The notes beneath the pieces are model-generated. The model saw only the letters and a list, made by a program, of their open reading frames with translations, did not search any database and was not told the DNA's origin. A stretch of 24,460 nt of DNA from DASZZV01 sp035544835 (GTDB lineage: Bacteria; Acidobacteriota; Thermoanaerobaculia; Gp7-AA8): NCBI GenBank assembly GCA_035544835.1, contig DASZZV010000457.1, forward strand, positions 1 to 24,460, given 5' to 3'. Made by a program: the position numbers and the translations under genes. Below, piece after piece: positions 1 to 7,092 of the stretch; positions within the stretch are counted from its first letter, which is position 1, and every line of letters begins with the position of its first letter.

Positions 1-41
1 GGACAGCGTGCGCGCTGCCACTGAGAAGAGAAACTGGGTGG

Positions 42-167
42 GTGTCATCCCGAGCCGCAGCGAGGGATCTGGGCGGGGGCCTTAGACCCTTGGCCATTGA
101 AAATGTTTGCGAGCACCACGATGGAAGGGCCCCCGCCCAGATCCCTCGCTGCGGCTCGGGATGACAC
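42..167. repeat. Perfect 40-bp inverted repeat with 46-nt spacer
   Basis: The left arm (42-81) and right arm (128-167) are exact reverse complements over 40 bases. The arms carry the core TCATCCCGAGCCGCAGCGAG followed by GGATCT and a G-rich block. The element lies in the spacer downstream of ftsX on the minus strand. The same core recurs at 205-290, 337-350, 12298-12530 and at the right edge of the window, so this is a member of a dispersed palindromic repeat family. It could form a long hairpin in RNA at the end of the ftsEX transcript, but there is no T tract to make it a classical intrinsic terminator. Confidence 0.95.
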
Positions 168-204
168 ATCAGGGAACCCGCGTAAATACTGGGAGTTTCT
201 TAGA

Positions 205-350
205 AGCCGCAGCGAAGGATCTCAAGATAGGTGGATCTGAATTCAGATCCTGCCACTGGAGATCCTTCGCCGCGGCGGCTCAGGATGACAAGCACGTTTC
301 TTTCCCTCATCGGCGACGCAGCGTCGTGCCTTGCTCGGGATGACACACTT
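205..350. repeat. Diverged palindromic repeats of the same family
   Basis: GCCGCAGCGAAGGATCTC at 206-223 is matched in inverted orientation, imperfectly, at 260-279, followed by CAGGATGACA at 281-290. A small perfect palindrome, GATCTGAATTCAGATC, lies between them at 234-249. A further half copy, CTCGGGATGACACAC, is at 336-350. Together with 42-167 these fill essentially all of the 376-base stretch before ftsX. I see no gene in 1-376; the short open frames there are made of repeat sequence. Confidence 0.8.
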
Positions 351-376
351 TTTCTTCGCTGATCCGCAACCCGCCG

Positions 377-1333
377 CTACGACGGTGCTTCCGAATCTTC
401 CGACCGCATCCGAACCGAGAGCAGGCTTCCGACCAATCCGGCAAGAATGCCGCCGGCGATCAGGCCCAGCGCCTTCTGCCACGGAAGAAAGGTCACAAAC
501 AGAAATCCCCAGATGAAGCCGAGCGAAGGTGCCAGCCATCGCGCCCCTGCTTCGAACATAGCCAGCAGCACGGCCAGAGCGACCATTGCTCCGAGCCCGC
601 CGTAGAGAATCCCCTCGACCAGAAACGGCCCCCGCACAATGTTCTCCGTTGCACCGACCAGTCTCATAATGTCGATCTCTTCCCGATACATCAGCATGGT
701 CAGCCTGATGACATTCGAGATCGTAAAAGTCGCGGCGACGGCCAGCGTTCCTCCGATGATCAGACCGATGAGGTTCAGGACGTTGACGACGCGCCGCAGC
801 CGCGATACCCAGTCCCAGTCGAACTGCACGTCGTCGACTCCGTTCATTCTGCGCAGCGCTTCCAACTCGGACCGGAAGGATGAGGAGTCGATGTTGGGCC
901 GTTTCACTTCGATTTCGTAAGAGGGCGGAAAGGGATTCTCGTCCAGCCCGGCCACAACAGGCGACAGAGACTGGAAGTACTGCTTGAATTTCACGAGCGC
1001 CTGTTCGCGCGTGACGAAGCGATTTTTCCGCAGATCGGCGTGGTCCTCGAAGAATCTGGCGATCTCGCGGATCTCGGCCGGCGTGGCGTCACGCTTGAGG
1101 TAAACCCGTAGCTGGGAGCCCCCTTCCCACCGATCGACCGCTTCCTTCAGGTTCTCACTGATGAGAAGAAAGAATCCAAGGGTCACCAATGATATGGCGA
1201 TCATTGAGATCGCTACGCCCGTCGTTCGTTTGGAGCGCCAGAGCCTGCGAAAGGCTTCCCGAAAAAAGTAGCCCGGTACTCCTACGGCGCGTTCTTTACC
1301 GGTGTCGGCTTGAGGATCCGTGAAGCGGCTCAC
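377..1333 (-). CDS. ftsX: Cell division protein FtsX (ABC transporter permease)
   Basis: FtsX is the membrane subunit of the FtsEX complex. At the divisome it transmits ATP hydrolysis by FtsE to periplasmic peptidoglycan hydrolase regulators. The 318-residue product has the family layout: a cytoplasmic N-terminus, a first membrane segment near residues 40-58, an extracellular domain to about 180 that includes the conserved NPFPPSYEI, then three membrane segments near 188-210, 240-262 and 285-307. The stretch containing NVIRLTM and EIDIMRLVGA before membrane segment three is a family hallmark. The start is GTG at 1333, seven bases after the ftsE stop, so the two genes are surely cotranscribed and probably translationally coupled. 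No strong ribosome binding site is seen. The partner hydrolase or adaptor is not in this window. Confidence 0.95.
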   Translation of the reverse strand: MSRFTDPQADTGKERAVGVPGYFFREAFRRLWRSKRTTGVAISMIAISLVTLGFFLLISENLKEAVDRWEGGSQLRVYLKRDATPAEIREIARFFEDHADLRKNRFVTREQALVKFKQYFQSLSPVVAGLDENPFPPSYEIEVKRPNIDSSSFRSELEALRRMNGVDDVQFDWDWVSRLRRVVNVLNLIGLIIGGTLAVAATFTISNVIRLTMLMYREEIDIMRLVGATENIVRGPFLVEGILYGGLGAMVALAVLLAMFEAGARWLAPSLGFIWGFLFVTFLPWQKALGLIAGGILAGLVGSLLSVRMRSEDSEAPS

Positions 1334-1340
1334 CGCCGGG

Positions 1341-2054
1341 TCAGCTCCACTTCATGAACGCGGTCGGCTCGTAGGGCACCTCAATCTCCGCGGCCGGCCG
1401 CTCCTCGGCGATTCGCCCCTTCTCGAGCGTGATGACCCGTTTGCCACTCTTTCGGATCAACTCGCGATCGTGCGAGGCCAGTAGCACCGTAGATCCACGC
1501 AGATTGGCCTCAATCAGAATCTGGACGATGTCGGCCGAGAGGTCGGGATCGAGATTTCCTGTAGGCTCGTCGGCAATGATCACCATCGGATCGTTGATGA
1601 GTGCCCGGGCGATTGCCACCCGTTGCTGCTCGCCGCCGGAGAGCTGAAGCGGATAGGCGCCGAGCCGGTGGTGAAGGTTCAGCGCGCGCAACACTTGATA
1701 GGCCTTGCGCTTGTGCTCTCTCGGTGGAACGTTGAGGACTGTCATTACGAACGAGAGATTCTCGAAAACAGTCATCCGTTCGATCAGTTTGAAATCCTGA
1801 AAGATCATTCCGATCTCTCGACGGAATTGCGGCAGCTGCTTTCTCTTGATGGCCGTCACGTTGCGGCCGCTGACCAGAATCTGTCCTTCGGTCGGATGCA
1901 ACTGCTTGAGGATGAGTTTGAGAATGGTCGACTTGCCGGCGCCGGATGGCCCGGTCAGAAAGACGAACTCGCCTTTCTCGATCTGAAAGCTCACGTCGTT
2001 CAGTGCGCTCGAGTAGCGGTCGAAGCGCTTACTGACGTGATAGAAATGAATCAT
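1341..2054 (-). CDS. ftsE: Cell division ATP-binding protein FtsE
   Basis: This is the ATPase subunit of FtsEX, which energises septal peptidoglycan hydrolysis together with FtsX. The 237-residue protein has a complete ABC nucleotide-binding domain: Walker A GPSGAGKST (35-43), Q-loop Q86, signature LSGGEQQRV (138-146), Walker B VIIADEPTG (158-166) and switch histidine H195 in ASHD. The C-terminal extension of about 20 residues after EKGRIAEE is unremarkable. The start ATG at 2054 is supported by an AGGAGT ribosome binding site about six bases upstream (reading the minus strand). It is the first gene of an ftsE-ftsX operon. Its upstream region is occupied by the large inverted repeat at 2091-2345, shared with divergent punA. 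Confidence 0.97.
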   Translation of the reverse strand: MIHFYHVSKRFDRYSSALNDVSFQIEKGEFVFLTGPSGAGKSTILKLILKQLHPTEGQILVSGRNVTAIKRKQLPQFRREIGMIFQDFKLIERMTVFENLSFVMTVLNVPPREHKRKAYQVLRALNLHHRLGAYPLQLSGGEQQRVAIARALINDPMVIIADEPTGNLDPDLSADIVQILIEANLRGSTVLLASHDRELIRKSGKRVITLEKGRIAEERPAAEIEVPYEPTAFMKWS

Positions 2055-2090
2055 GTGTACTCCTGATGATAGTGGAGGCGGGGTGAACAG

Positions 2091-2345
2091 GGAACAGGGA
2101 AGAGGTGAGAGGTGCTATTGACCGCCCTTCTGAGGATATCCTCTCGATGGATGAACTTCTGCGCCGAGGGGAGCGGGCGCCTCGCCCGCTCTGACCAGAC
2201 AAGTCGGCGAAGCGCGTGTGGGCCGCGATTGTCTGATCAGAGCGGGCGAGGCGCCCGCTCCCCTCGGTCGTGGCCAACCCTTCTTTCCGGCTGGCGGCGG
2301 CATCGTGTACTTCCGCCTGGCGCCTCTTACCTCTTACCTCTTCCC
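2091..2345. repeat. Nested inverted-repeat element between divergent ftsE and punA
   Basis: The inner arms 2164-2202 and 2229-2267 are 39 bases each and reverse complementary with one mismatch. Each carries GAGCGGGCGCCTCGCCCGCTC-like sequence that is itself palindromic. Outside them, GGAAGAGGTGAGAGGT (about 2098-2113) is mirrored by ACCTCTTACCTCTTCC (2329-2344) with one mismatch, so the whole spacer can be read as one broken large palindrome. Its sequence differs from the other repeat families in the window. It fills the 323-base spacer between two divergent genes. I see no convincing promoter outside it and no gene inside it. Confidence 0.9.
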
Positions 2346-2377
2346 ACTTCCCTTCCCGATCCGCATAATCGCGAACC

Positions 2378-3190
2378 ATGTTGCAGAAACTGAACGAGGC
2401 TGTTTCGTTTATCAGGGCTAAGAGCACCGTAAGACCTGAGGTCGGAGTGATTCTCGGGTCGGGCCTGGGAAACATCGTCAAGAGCATCGACGCCGAGGTC
2501 GTGGTCCCTTACAGCGACATTCCGAATGCGCCTCTGTCGTCGGTGGTCGGTCACTCCGGCAAATTGATTCTGGGCCGTGTCTCGGGGCGTCCTGTGGCCA
2601 TCATGCAGGGTCGGGTGCATTACTACGAAGGCTACGGGATGGAAGAGGTGTTGTTCCTGGCCCGCCTTCTGGGACGTCTCGGTGTGGAGTCGGCCATCGT
2701 CACCAATGCCGCGGGAGGAGTGAACACCTCTTTCTCGGCCGGCGATCTGATGTTGATCAGCGATCACATCAACCTCATCGGAGCCAATCCTCTGCGCGGG
2801 AAGAACTACGACGATCTGGGTCCCAGGTTCCCCGACATGAGCGAAGCCTATCCGGCATCGCTCCGCGCGCTGGGACGCGAGGTAGCCAAAGAGGTCGGGA
2901 TCGAGGTGCGGGAGGGCGTCTACCTGGCCGTGTCGGGACCGAGCTACGAGACGCCGGCCGAGATTCGCGCTTTCCGGACTCTGGGCGCCGATGCCGTCGG
3001 GATGTCGACGATCCCCGAAGTGGTCTCGTTCTCACACATGGGGATTCCTGTGCTTGGTATCTCCTGCATCACGAACATGGCCTCAGGGATTCTGCCGCAA
3101 AAGCTTTCTCACGACGAGGTGATCGAGACGACCAGACGCGTGCAGAAGGAGTTCACCGCGCTCGTGCTGGGGCTTCTCTCGAAGATGTAA
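2378..3190 (+). CDS. punA: Purine nucleoside phosphorylase (trimeric, PNP-I family)
   Basis: This enzyme catalyses reversible phosphorolysis of inosine, guanosine and their deoxy forms to the free base and (deoxy)ribose-1-phosphate in purine salvage. The 270-residue length fits the trimeric, mammalian-like family. Phosphate-binding motifs GSGLG (27-31) and GHSGKL (58-63), the MQGRVHYYEGY loop (76-86), TNAAGG (109-114), the base-binding SGPSYETPAE (186-195, with the purine-binding Glu at 191), GMSTIPE (208-214) and the N233 region ITNMASG (231-237) are all present, so it should be active. The ATG at 2378 is preceded by only a weak ribosome binding site. The concentrative nucleoside transporter gene follows 90 bases downstream, giving an uptake-plus-phosphorolysis pair. 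The 6-oxopurine preference is inferred from the family. Confidence 0.95.
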   Translation: MLQKLNEAVSFIRAKSTVRPEVGVILGSGLGNIVKSIDAEVVVPYSDIPNAPLSSVVGHSGKLILGRVSGRPVAIMQGRVHYYEGYGMEEVLFLARLLGRLGVESAIVTNAAGGVNTSFSAGDLMLISDHINLIGANPLRGKNYDDLGPRFPDMSEAYPASLRALGREVAKEVGIEVREGVYLAVSGPSYETPAEIRAFRTLGADAVGMSTIPEVVSFSHMGIPVLGISCITNMASGILPQKLSHDEVIETTRRVQKEFTALVLGLLSKM

Positions 3191-3216
3191 ACGACGTTGC
3201 CGGCTGCGAACATTCA

Positions 3217-3245
3217 TTGACGTTCTCGTTTCCCTCTGTTAACTA
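3217..3245 (+). promoter_or_regulatory. Candidate promoter for nupC
   Basis: TTGACG at 3217-3222 matches five of six bases of the -35 consensus. It is followed after 16-17 bases by TTAACT/TAACTA (3239-3245), a weak -10. It lies in the punA-nupC spacer, about 36 bases upstream of the nupC start, so nupC may be transcribed separately as well as from read-through. Confidence 0.4.
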
Positions 3246-3280
3246 ACACCCGCTTCCAAATTCGAATCGAAGAGGTTTTT

Positions 3281-4699
3281 ATGGAGCGTTTCTCCGCCCT
3301 GATCGGATTTTTTCTAATCCTCGGCATCGCCCTTCTGCTGTCCAACAACCGGCGAGCGATTCGATGGAAGACCGTTGGCTGGGGGCTCTTCCTGCAGGTT
3401 GTGACGGCGATTCTCGTTCTCAAGGGTGAGCTCATCGCCAGTTACCTGACCGGGCTCCAGCTGGGGATGAACCGCAACATCGCCGCGGCGATCGTGATCG
3501 TCCTGCTGATCGCCGGCGCGCTTGTGGCGGGACGTCTGTCGCCGGGAGCACGTCGAGCCTTCTGGATCGTCGTCGGAGTCTTGACCCTCTTCCTTTTTCT
3601 GGTCTTCAATCTTCTGGCGTTCATGTTCGAAACGCTCAAGGACATCGTCACTGAGCTGATCGGATTCACGGCCAAGGGCGCGGCATTCGTCTTCGGCGAC
3701 AAGCTGGCGTCATCGGATGGGCCGGTCGGCTTTGTCTTCGCCTTTCAGGTGCTTCCCACGATCATCTTCATCGCCTCGATCTTCGCCATCCTCTACTACC
3801 TCGGTGTCATGCAGCTGGTCGTGAGGCTGTTCGCCAAGGTGATGACGCGTTTCATGGGAGCCTCCGGCGCCGAGTCGACCTCGGTGGCAGCGTCGATCTT
3901 CATGGGGCAGACGGAAGCGCCGTTGACGATCCGCCCCTTCATCGCCGACATGACCATGTCGGAGCTGATGACGATCATGACTGCCGGCATGGCTCACGTC
4001 TCCGGCGGGATCATGGCCGCCTACGTGCTGGTGGCCAAGGTCGACGTCATTCATTTGCTGACGGCCGTGATCATGACCGCCCCGGGCGCAATCATGATGG
4101 CCAAGATCATTGTTCCCGAGACCGACGTGCCCAAGACCGGCGGGGATCTCGTCGTCGAGGTTCCGAAGCAGGACGTGAATGTCATTGATGCGGCCGGGCG
4201 TGGTGCTATCGAAGGGCTGCATCTGTCGATGAACGTGGCTGGAATGCTGATCGCCTTTATCGCCCTCGTCGCCTTGGTCAATGGTGCCTTCGGAGCCGTT
4301 CACGGATTTCTCGTGCCTTACGGTGTGAGCTGGTTTCCCGAGAGTCTCGACGTTCTTCTCGGTTGGATCTTCGCGCCGATTGCCTGGGCCATGGGCGTGA
4401 CCTGGAAGGATGCCTCGACGGTCGGCAATCTGCTTGGAACGCGCATGGTGCTCAACGAGTTCGTCGCTTTCGTGAAGCTCGGTCCATTGCGTGAAACACT
4501 GTCGCCGCGGAGTGTCGTGATCACGACGTACGCGCTGTGCGGATTCGCCAACTTCTCCTCGATCGCGATCCAGATCGGTGGCATCGGCTCACTGGCGCCG
4601 TCGCGTCGTGGCGACTTGGCGCGCCTCGGATTGCGGGCCATGCTCGCCGGAACGCTGGCGAACTTCCTGACGGCAACGATTGCGGGGATGCTGCTGTAA
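3281..4699 (+). CDS. nupC: Concentrative nucleoside transporter (CNT/NupC family)
   Basis: This is an inner-membrane nucleoside importer that couples uptake to H+ or Na+ gradients. The 472-residue protein begins with hydrophobic helices and contains the CNT core: VGFVFAFQVLPTIIF near 148-162, the substrate/ion site GQTEAPL at 209-215, the adjacent MSELMTIMTAGMAHVSGGIMA helix region, and near the C-terminus ALCGFANFSSIAIQIGG with the conserved second half-site. The length is somewhat longer than E. coli NupC (about 400) because of an extended N-terminal half with extra helices. A good ribosome binding site (AGAGG) precedes the ATG by about six bases. It lies behind punA, so imported purine nucleosides can be split directly. 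The 3' end meets a palindromic element nine bases after the stop. Confidence 0.95.
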   Translation: MERFSALIGFFLILGIALLLSNNRRAIRWKTVGWGLFLQVVTAILVLKGELIASYLTGLQLGMNRNIAAAIVIVLLIAGALVAGRLSPGARRAFWIVVGVLTLFLFLVFNLLAFMFETLKDIVTELIGFTAKGAAFVFGDKLASSDGPVGFVFAFQVLPTIIFIASIFAILYYLGVMQLVVRLFAKVMTRFMGASGAESTSVAASIFMGQTEAPLTIRPFIADMTMSELMTIMTAGMAHVSGGIMAAYVLVAKVDVIHLLTAVIMTAPGAIMMAKIIVPETDVPKTGGDLVVEVPKQDVNVIDAAGRGAIEGLHLSMNVAGMLIAFIALVALVNGAFGAVHGFLVPYGVSWFPESLDVLLGWIFAPIAWAMGVTWKDASTVGNLLGTRMVLNEFVAFVKLGPLRETLSPRSVVITTYALCGFANFSSIAIQIGGIGSLAPSRRGDLARLGLRAMLAGTLANFLTATIAGMLL

Positions 4700-4708
4700 G
4701 CGACGATT

Positions 4709-4833
4709 CTTGTGTGGCACAGGCACTCTTGCCTGTGTGTCGGCCGTCGAGGCCGACTTCTCTGTTGAATTGCAGCAGGAACGCCGCGGCTCGACGCCGC
4801 GGCACACAGGCAAGAGTGCCTGTGCCACACAAG
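4709..4833. repeat. Modular cloverleaf-like palindrome, copy 1
   Basis: Outer arms 4709-4739 and 4803-4833 are perfect 31-base reverse complements. Each arm contains its own fold-back (CAGGCACTCTTGCCTG). The 63-base interior holds two further hairpins: TCGGCC-GTCGA-GGCCGA (4740-4756) and GCCGCGGC-TCGAC-GCCGCGGC (4783-4803). The element fills the spacer between the convergent nupC and rluD genes almost symmetrically, with nine bases left on each side to the stop codons. A closely similar copy is at 18494-18616. There is no T tract on either strand. Confidence 0.95.
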
Positions 4834-4842
4834 AAACAAACG

Positions 4843-5790
4843 TCACTTTCCCTGGACGATCGCGATCAACTCCCTCAGATCCTCCGGAACCGGCGCTTCG
4901 AACGACATTTGCTCTCCCGTTTTCGGATGGGGAAAGCGCAACCGCTCGGCGTGCAGGGCCTGGCGCCCGAATGACTTCAACGCTTTCTGCAGCTTCTTGT
5001 CCGGAATGCCTCGCCACTGGGGACCCGAATAGAGTGGATCGCCGACGATCGGATGGCCGAGCCACTTGAGGTGAACCCGGATTTGATGGGTACGCCCGGT
5101 CTTCAGCGAGCAACGCAGGAGGGTCACGTACGGCATATCTCCCACTGCGACGTAATCTGTGATGGCGTTTCGACCGCTTTCCACGACAGCCATTCTTTTC
5201 CTGTCACTGGGGTCACGCCCGATCGGCTGTTCGATAGTGCCTTTTGGGTTGCGGGGTTTGCCGTATACCAGCGCCAGATACTCCTTGCGAACGCGGTCGG
5301 TGCCCCATGCGGCGGTGAGCTCTCGATGCGCCAGGTCGTTTTTGGCGATGACCATCACGCCGCTCGTGTCTTTGTCTAAACGGTGGACGATTCCGGGCCG
5401 TATCTCTCCTCCGACGCCGCTGAGATCTTTGACATGAAAGAGAAGCGCATTCACCAGCGTCGCGTCGGTGTGTCCGGCGGAGGGATGAACGACCAGCCCA
5501 GCCGGTTTGTCGATCACCACGATGTCGGAGTCTTCGAACAGGATCTGTAACGGGAGGTTCTGCGACTCGACGGTCTGACCAGTGGCTGGGGGGATTTCGA
5601 CATCGATCATCTGGCCGCTGGACACGACCACTGAGCTTTTCGTGACGATCTCGTCATCGACGCGAACATTTCCCCCCTCGATGACTTTAACCAGAAAGCT
5701 CCGGCTACGGCCGGGCATTAATTTTGTAAGGACGCGGTCCAGTCGCTCGGGTTGTGAGTTGTCAAGCTCGAGATGGATGATTGTGCCCAT
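4843..5790 (-). CDS. rluD: 23S rRNA pseudouridine synthase, RluD-type (RluA family)
   Basis: The family converts specific uridines to pseudouridine, in the RluD case in helix 69 of 23S rRNA. I place the start at ATG 5790 (MGTIIHLEL) rather than the upstream in-frame ATG at 5856. The extra 22 residues are polar and unlike the family, and the shorter start gives a normal length of 315 residues. An S4 RNA-binding domain (about residues 15-70, with RLDRVL and GGNVRVDD) is followed by the catalytic domain. HRLDKDTSG places the catalytic Asp at 139, the same number as in E. coli RluD. Also present are the KEYLALVYG motif and RTHQIRVHL near 245. No clear ribosome binding site is seen for either start. 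The gene converges on nupC. RluD versus RluC or RluA subtype is inferred from the S4 domain and the length. Confidence 0.94.
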   Translation of the reverse strand: MGTIIHLELDNSQPERLDRVLTKLMPGRSRSFLVKVIEGGNVRVDDEIVTKSSVVVSSGQMIDVEIPPATGQTVESQNLPLQILFEDSDIVVIDKPAGLVVHPSAGHTDATLVNALLFHVKDLSGVGGEIRPGIVHRLDKDTSGVMVIAKNDLAHRELTAAWGTDRVRKEYLALVYGKPRNPKGTIEQPIGRDPSDRKRMAVVESGRNAITDYVAVGDMPYVTLLRCSLKTGRTHQIRVHLKWLGHPIVGDPLYSGPQWRGIPDKKLQKALKSFGRQALHAERLRFPHPKTGEQMSFEAPVPEDLRELIAIVQGK

Positions 5791-5857
5791 GATCGTGATG
5801 GTAGTCGGTAGTTGGTGGGAGGATTCGGAATTAAATGGTTCCTGCTGAACATACAAT

Positions 5858-5866
5858 TGTTACAAT
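5858..5866 (+). promoter_or_regulatory. Extended -10 element upstream of the secreted-protein gene
   Basis: TGTTACAAT (TGn plus TACAAT, close to the -10 consensus) sits about 67 bases before the ATG at 5933. It lies within an odd palindrome, ATTGTTACAAT (5856-5866), which could also be an operator. The -35 region (TTCCTG, 5839-5844) is poor, which an extended -10 would tolerate. The element lies between divergent rluD and the secreted protein. Confidence 0.4.
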
Positions 5867-5932
5867 CGGGTCGGTAAACGGCTTTAACTCATGTTCGTCA
5901 AATCCGGGAGTGGTTCGGGTAAAGGGGAAACT

Positions 5933-6895
5933 ATGCGCAAATTGAAATTGATGGTCGTCATTGCAGTTCTCGCGATGGTCGCAGGAAGCACGATGGCCAG
6001 TAACTTCCGTTCGGGTGATCTGGTGTATCTGCCGGCGGTGGCGCGCCTGCAGGGGGGAGCATTCTTCAATACCGATGTAGTCATCGCCAATGTCAATTCT
6101 TCGCCTGTTGTGGTCTCGATTGTTTACGCCCCGACCGGCGTCGACAACAGCACTGTGACGAGCGGTCCGAATGTCAGAGACATCACCCTGGCCGCGCAGG
6201 AGCGCCGCGAGATCATCGACGTCATGAAGACGGTCTTCAATCTCGATGCGGCCAATGGATTTCTCCTTTTCTTCGCCTGCAAGCAGGGTGGAAACTGCTC
6301 GAGCACCTGCACCACGAACCCGACCGATCCGAGATCGATCACGGTGGAAGGTCGTATTTATGTCCAGAAGACGGACGGCAGCACCTTCGGTCAGCTTTTC
6401 AGCGGTTATCCATGGTACAGCTATGTGTCGACCAATGACGCAGCCAAATTTCTCGACAAGGTGACCATCGCCGGCGTGCGCGTCTCCGGGTCGCTTGGTG
6501 TCAGCGGTTTCCGCACCAACCTCGGAATCGTGAACGCCTCGGTCGATTACCGATCCCCGATGCTGATCACCCTCTTCAACAACAACGGCACGGTGTTCGG
6601 AACGAAAACAGTCGATCTGGCCCCGCTGCAGCATTTCCAGAAGGCAATCACCGACCCGAGCCTGTTTCCCACCTTCAGCGGCTCGGGCTACATTCAGCTC
6701 GAGCAGGTTTCGCCGCCCCTGGCTCCTGGTGGCTGCTCCCAGGGTACCCCCGGCTTCCTGGCCTACGGCTCGCTGCTCGACAACGTCACCAGTGATCCGA
6801 CGACCCTGGAGACCCAGTACAACATCGACCTGCCGATCGATTGCGTCTATGGGACCGCGAAATCAACGGCCAGGCGCCCGGCTCGTCGTCCGTAA
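5933..6895 (+). CDS. Secreted protein of unknown function with two related repeats
   Basis: The function is not recognised. The start ATG at 5933 is chosen over an in-frame ATG at 5891 because it has a purine-rich ribosome binding site (AAAGGGGAAA) and begins a clean signal peptide: MRKLK, a hydrophobic core, then STMAS, with likely cleavage near residue 22. The 320-residue protein has two related segments, YLPAVARLQGG..FFNTDVVIANV (about 32-54) and TIAGVRVSGS..GFRTNLGIVNA (about 178-202). Each is followed by hydrophobic strand patterns, which suggests a duplicated beta-rich domain. It has five cysteines (C116, C122, C126, C268, C304) and a basic tail, TARRPARRP. 'FxTD..IxN' modules are, in my experience, common in exported Acidobacteriota proteins. 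It is single and monocistronic, followed by a hairpin at 6916-6946. Confidence 0.85.
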   Translation: MRKLKLMVVIAVLAMVAGSTMASNFRSGDLVYLPAVARLQGGAFFNTDVVIANVNSSPVVVSIVYAPTGVDNSTVTSGPNVRDITLAAQERREIIDVMKTVFNLDAANGFLLFFACKQGGNCSSTCTTNPTDPRSITVEGRIYVQKTDGSTFGQLFSGYPWYSYVSTNDAAKFLDKVTIAGVRVSGSLGVSGFRTNLGIVNASVDYRSPMLITLFNNNGTVFGTKTVDLAPLQHFQKAITDPSLFPTFSGSGYIQLEQVSPPLAPGGCSQGTPGFLAYGSLLDNVTSDPTTLETQYNIDLPIDCVYGTAKSTARRPARRP

Positions 6896-6915
6896 TCAAG
6901 CCTCCTTTCCGCGTT

Positions 6916-6946
6916 CGTGTCCCGGCGGGTAATGCCGTCGGGACAC
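6916..6946 (+). terminator. Hairpin downstream of the secreted-protein gene
   Basis: CGTGTCCCGGCGG (6916-6928) pairs with CCGTCGGGACACG (6934-6946) with one mismatch across a five-base loop, starting 20 bases after the stop codon. The absence of a following T run means it may be a Rho-independent-like stabilising hairpin rather than an efficient terminator. Confidence 0.5.
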
Positions 6947-6994
6947 GATTCGCGACAGGCCTCAGTGAGGGAATCCCGAGGCCCTTCAGCGAGT

Positions 6995-7024
6995 TTGTAG
7001 GAGTAGTCGAAGGCGTGTTAGTAT
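6995..7024 (+). promoter_or_regulatory. Candidate promoter of the rimP-nusA-infB operon
   Basis: TTGTAG (6995-7000) and TTAGTAT (7018-7024) are 17 bases apart and would start transcription near 7031. The predicted transcript would begin with a small fold-back (GCTT-TCG-AAGC, 7037-7047) and then meet the intrinsic terminator at 7056-7078 before reaching rimP. The -35 match is weak, so the call rests mainly on spacing and position. Confidence 0.4.
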
Positions 7025-7055
7025 GCGCGTTCGACAGCTTTCGAAGCATTCGGAA

Positions 7056-7078
7056 GCGGCCGGGTGGCCGCTTTTTTT
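7056..7078 (+). terminator. Intrinsic terminator in the rimP leader (possible attenuator)
   Basis: GCGGCC-GGGT-GGCCGC (7056-7071) is a perfect six-pair GC stem with a four-base loop, followed immediately by seven T residues (7072-7078). This is a textbook Rho-independent terminator. It ends only 14 bases before the rimP ATG at 7093. It is therefore either the end of an upstream transcript or, given the candidate promoter at 6995-7024, an attenuator controlling entry into the nusA operon. Confidence 0.85.
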
Positions 7079-7092
7079 ATTGTTCGGATTTT

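Noticed and set aside
107..539. Short open frames on both strands in the first 540 bases
   Set aside because: They are built from palindromic repeat sequence or run antisense through ftsX, with no ribosome binding site or protein-like pattern.
3710..4303. A 197-residue minus-strand frame inside nupC, rich in His, Asp and Gly
   Set aside because: It is the antisense of membrane-helix codons. nupC itself has complete family motifs in the plus frame.
6896..7092. A tRNA gene ahead of rimP, as in E. coli (metY)
   Set aside because: No cloverleaf, anticodon arm or T-arm GTTC-type pattern was found. The region holds hairpins and a terminator only.
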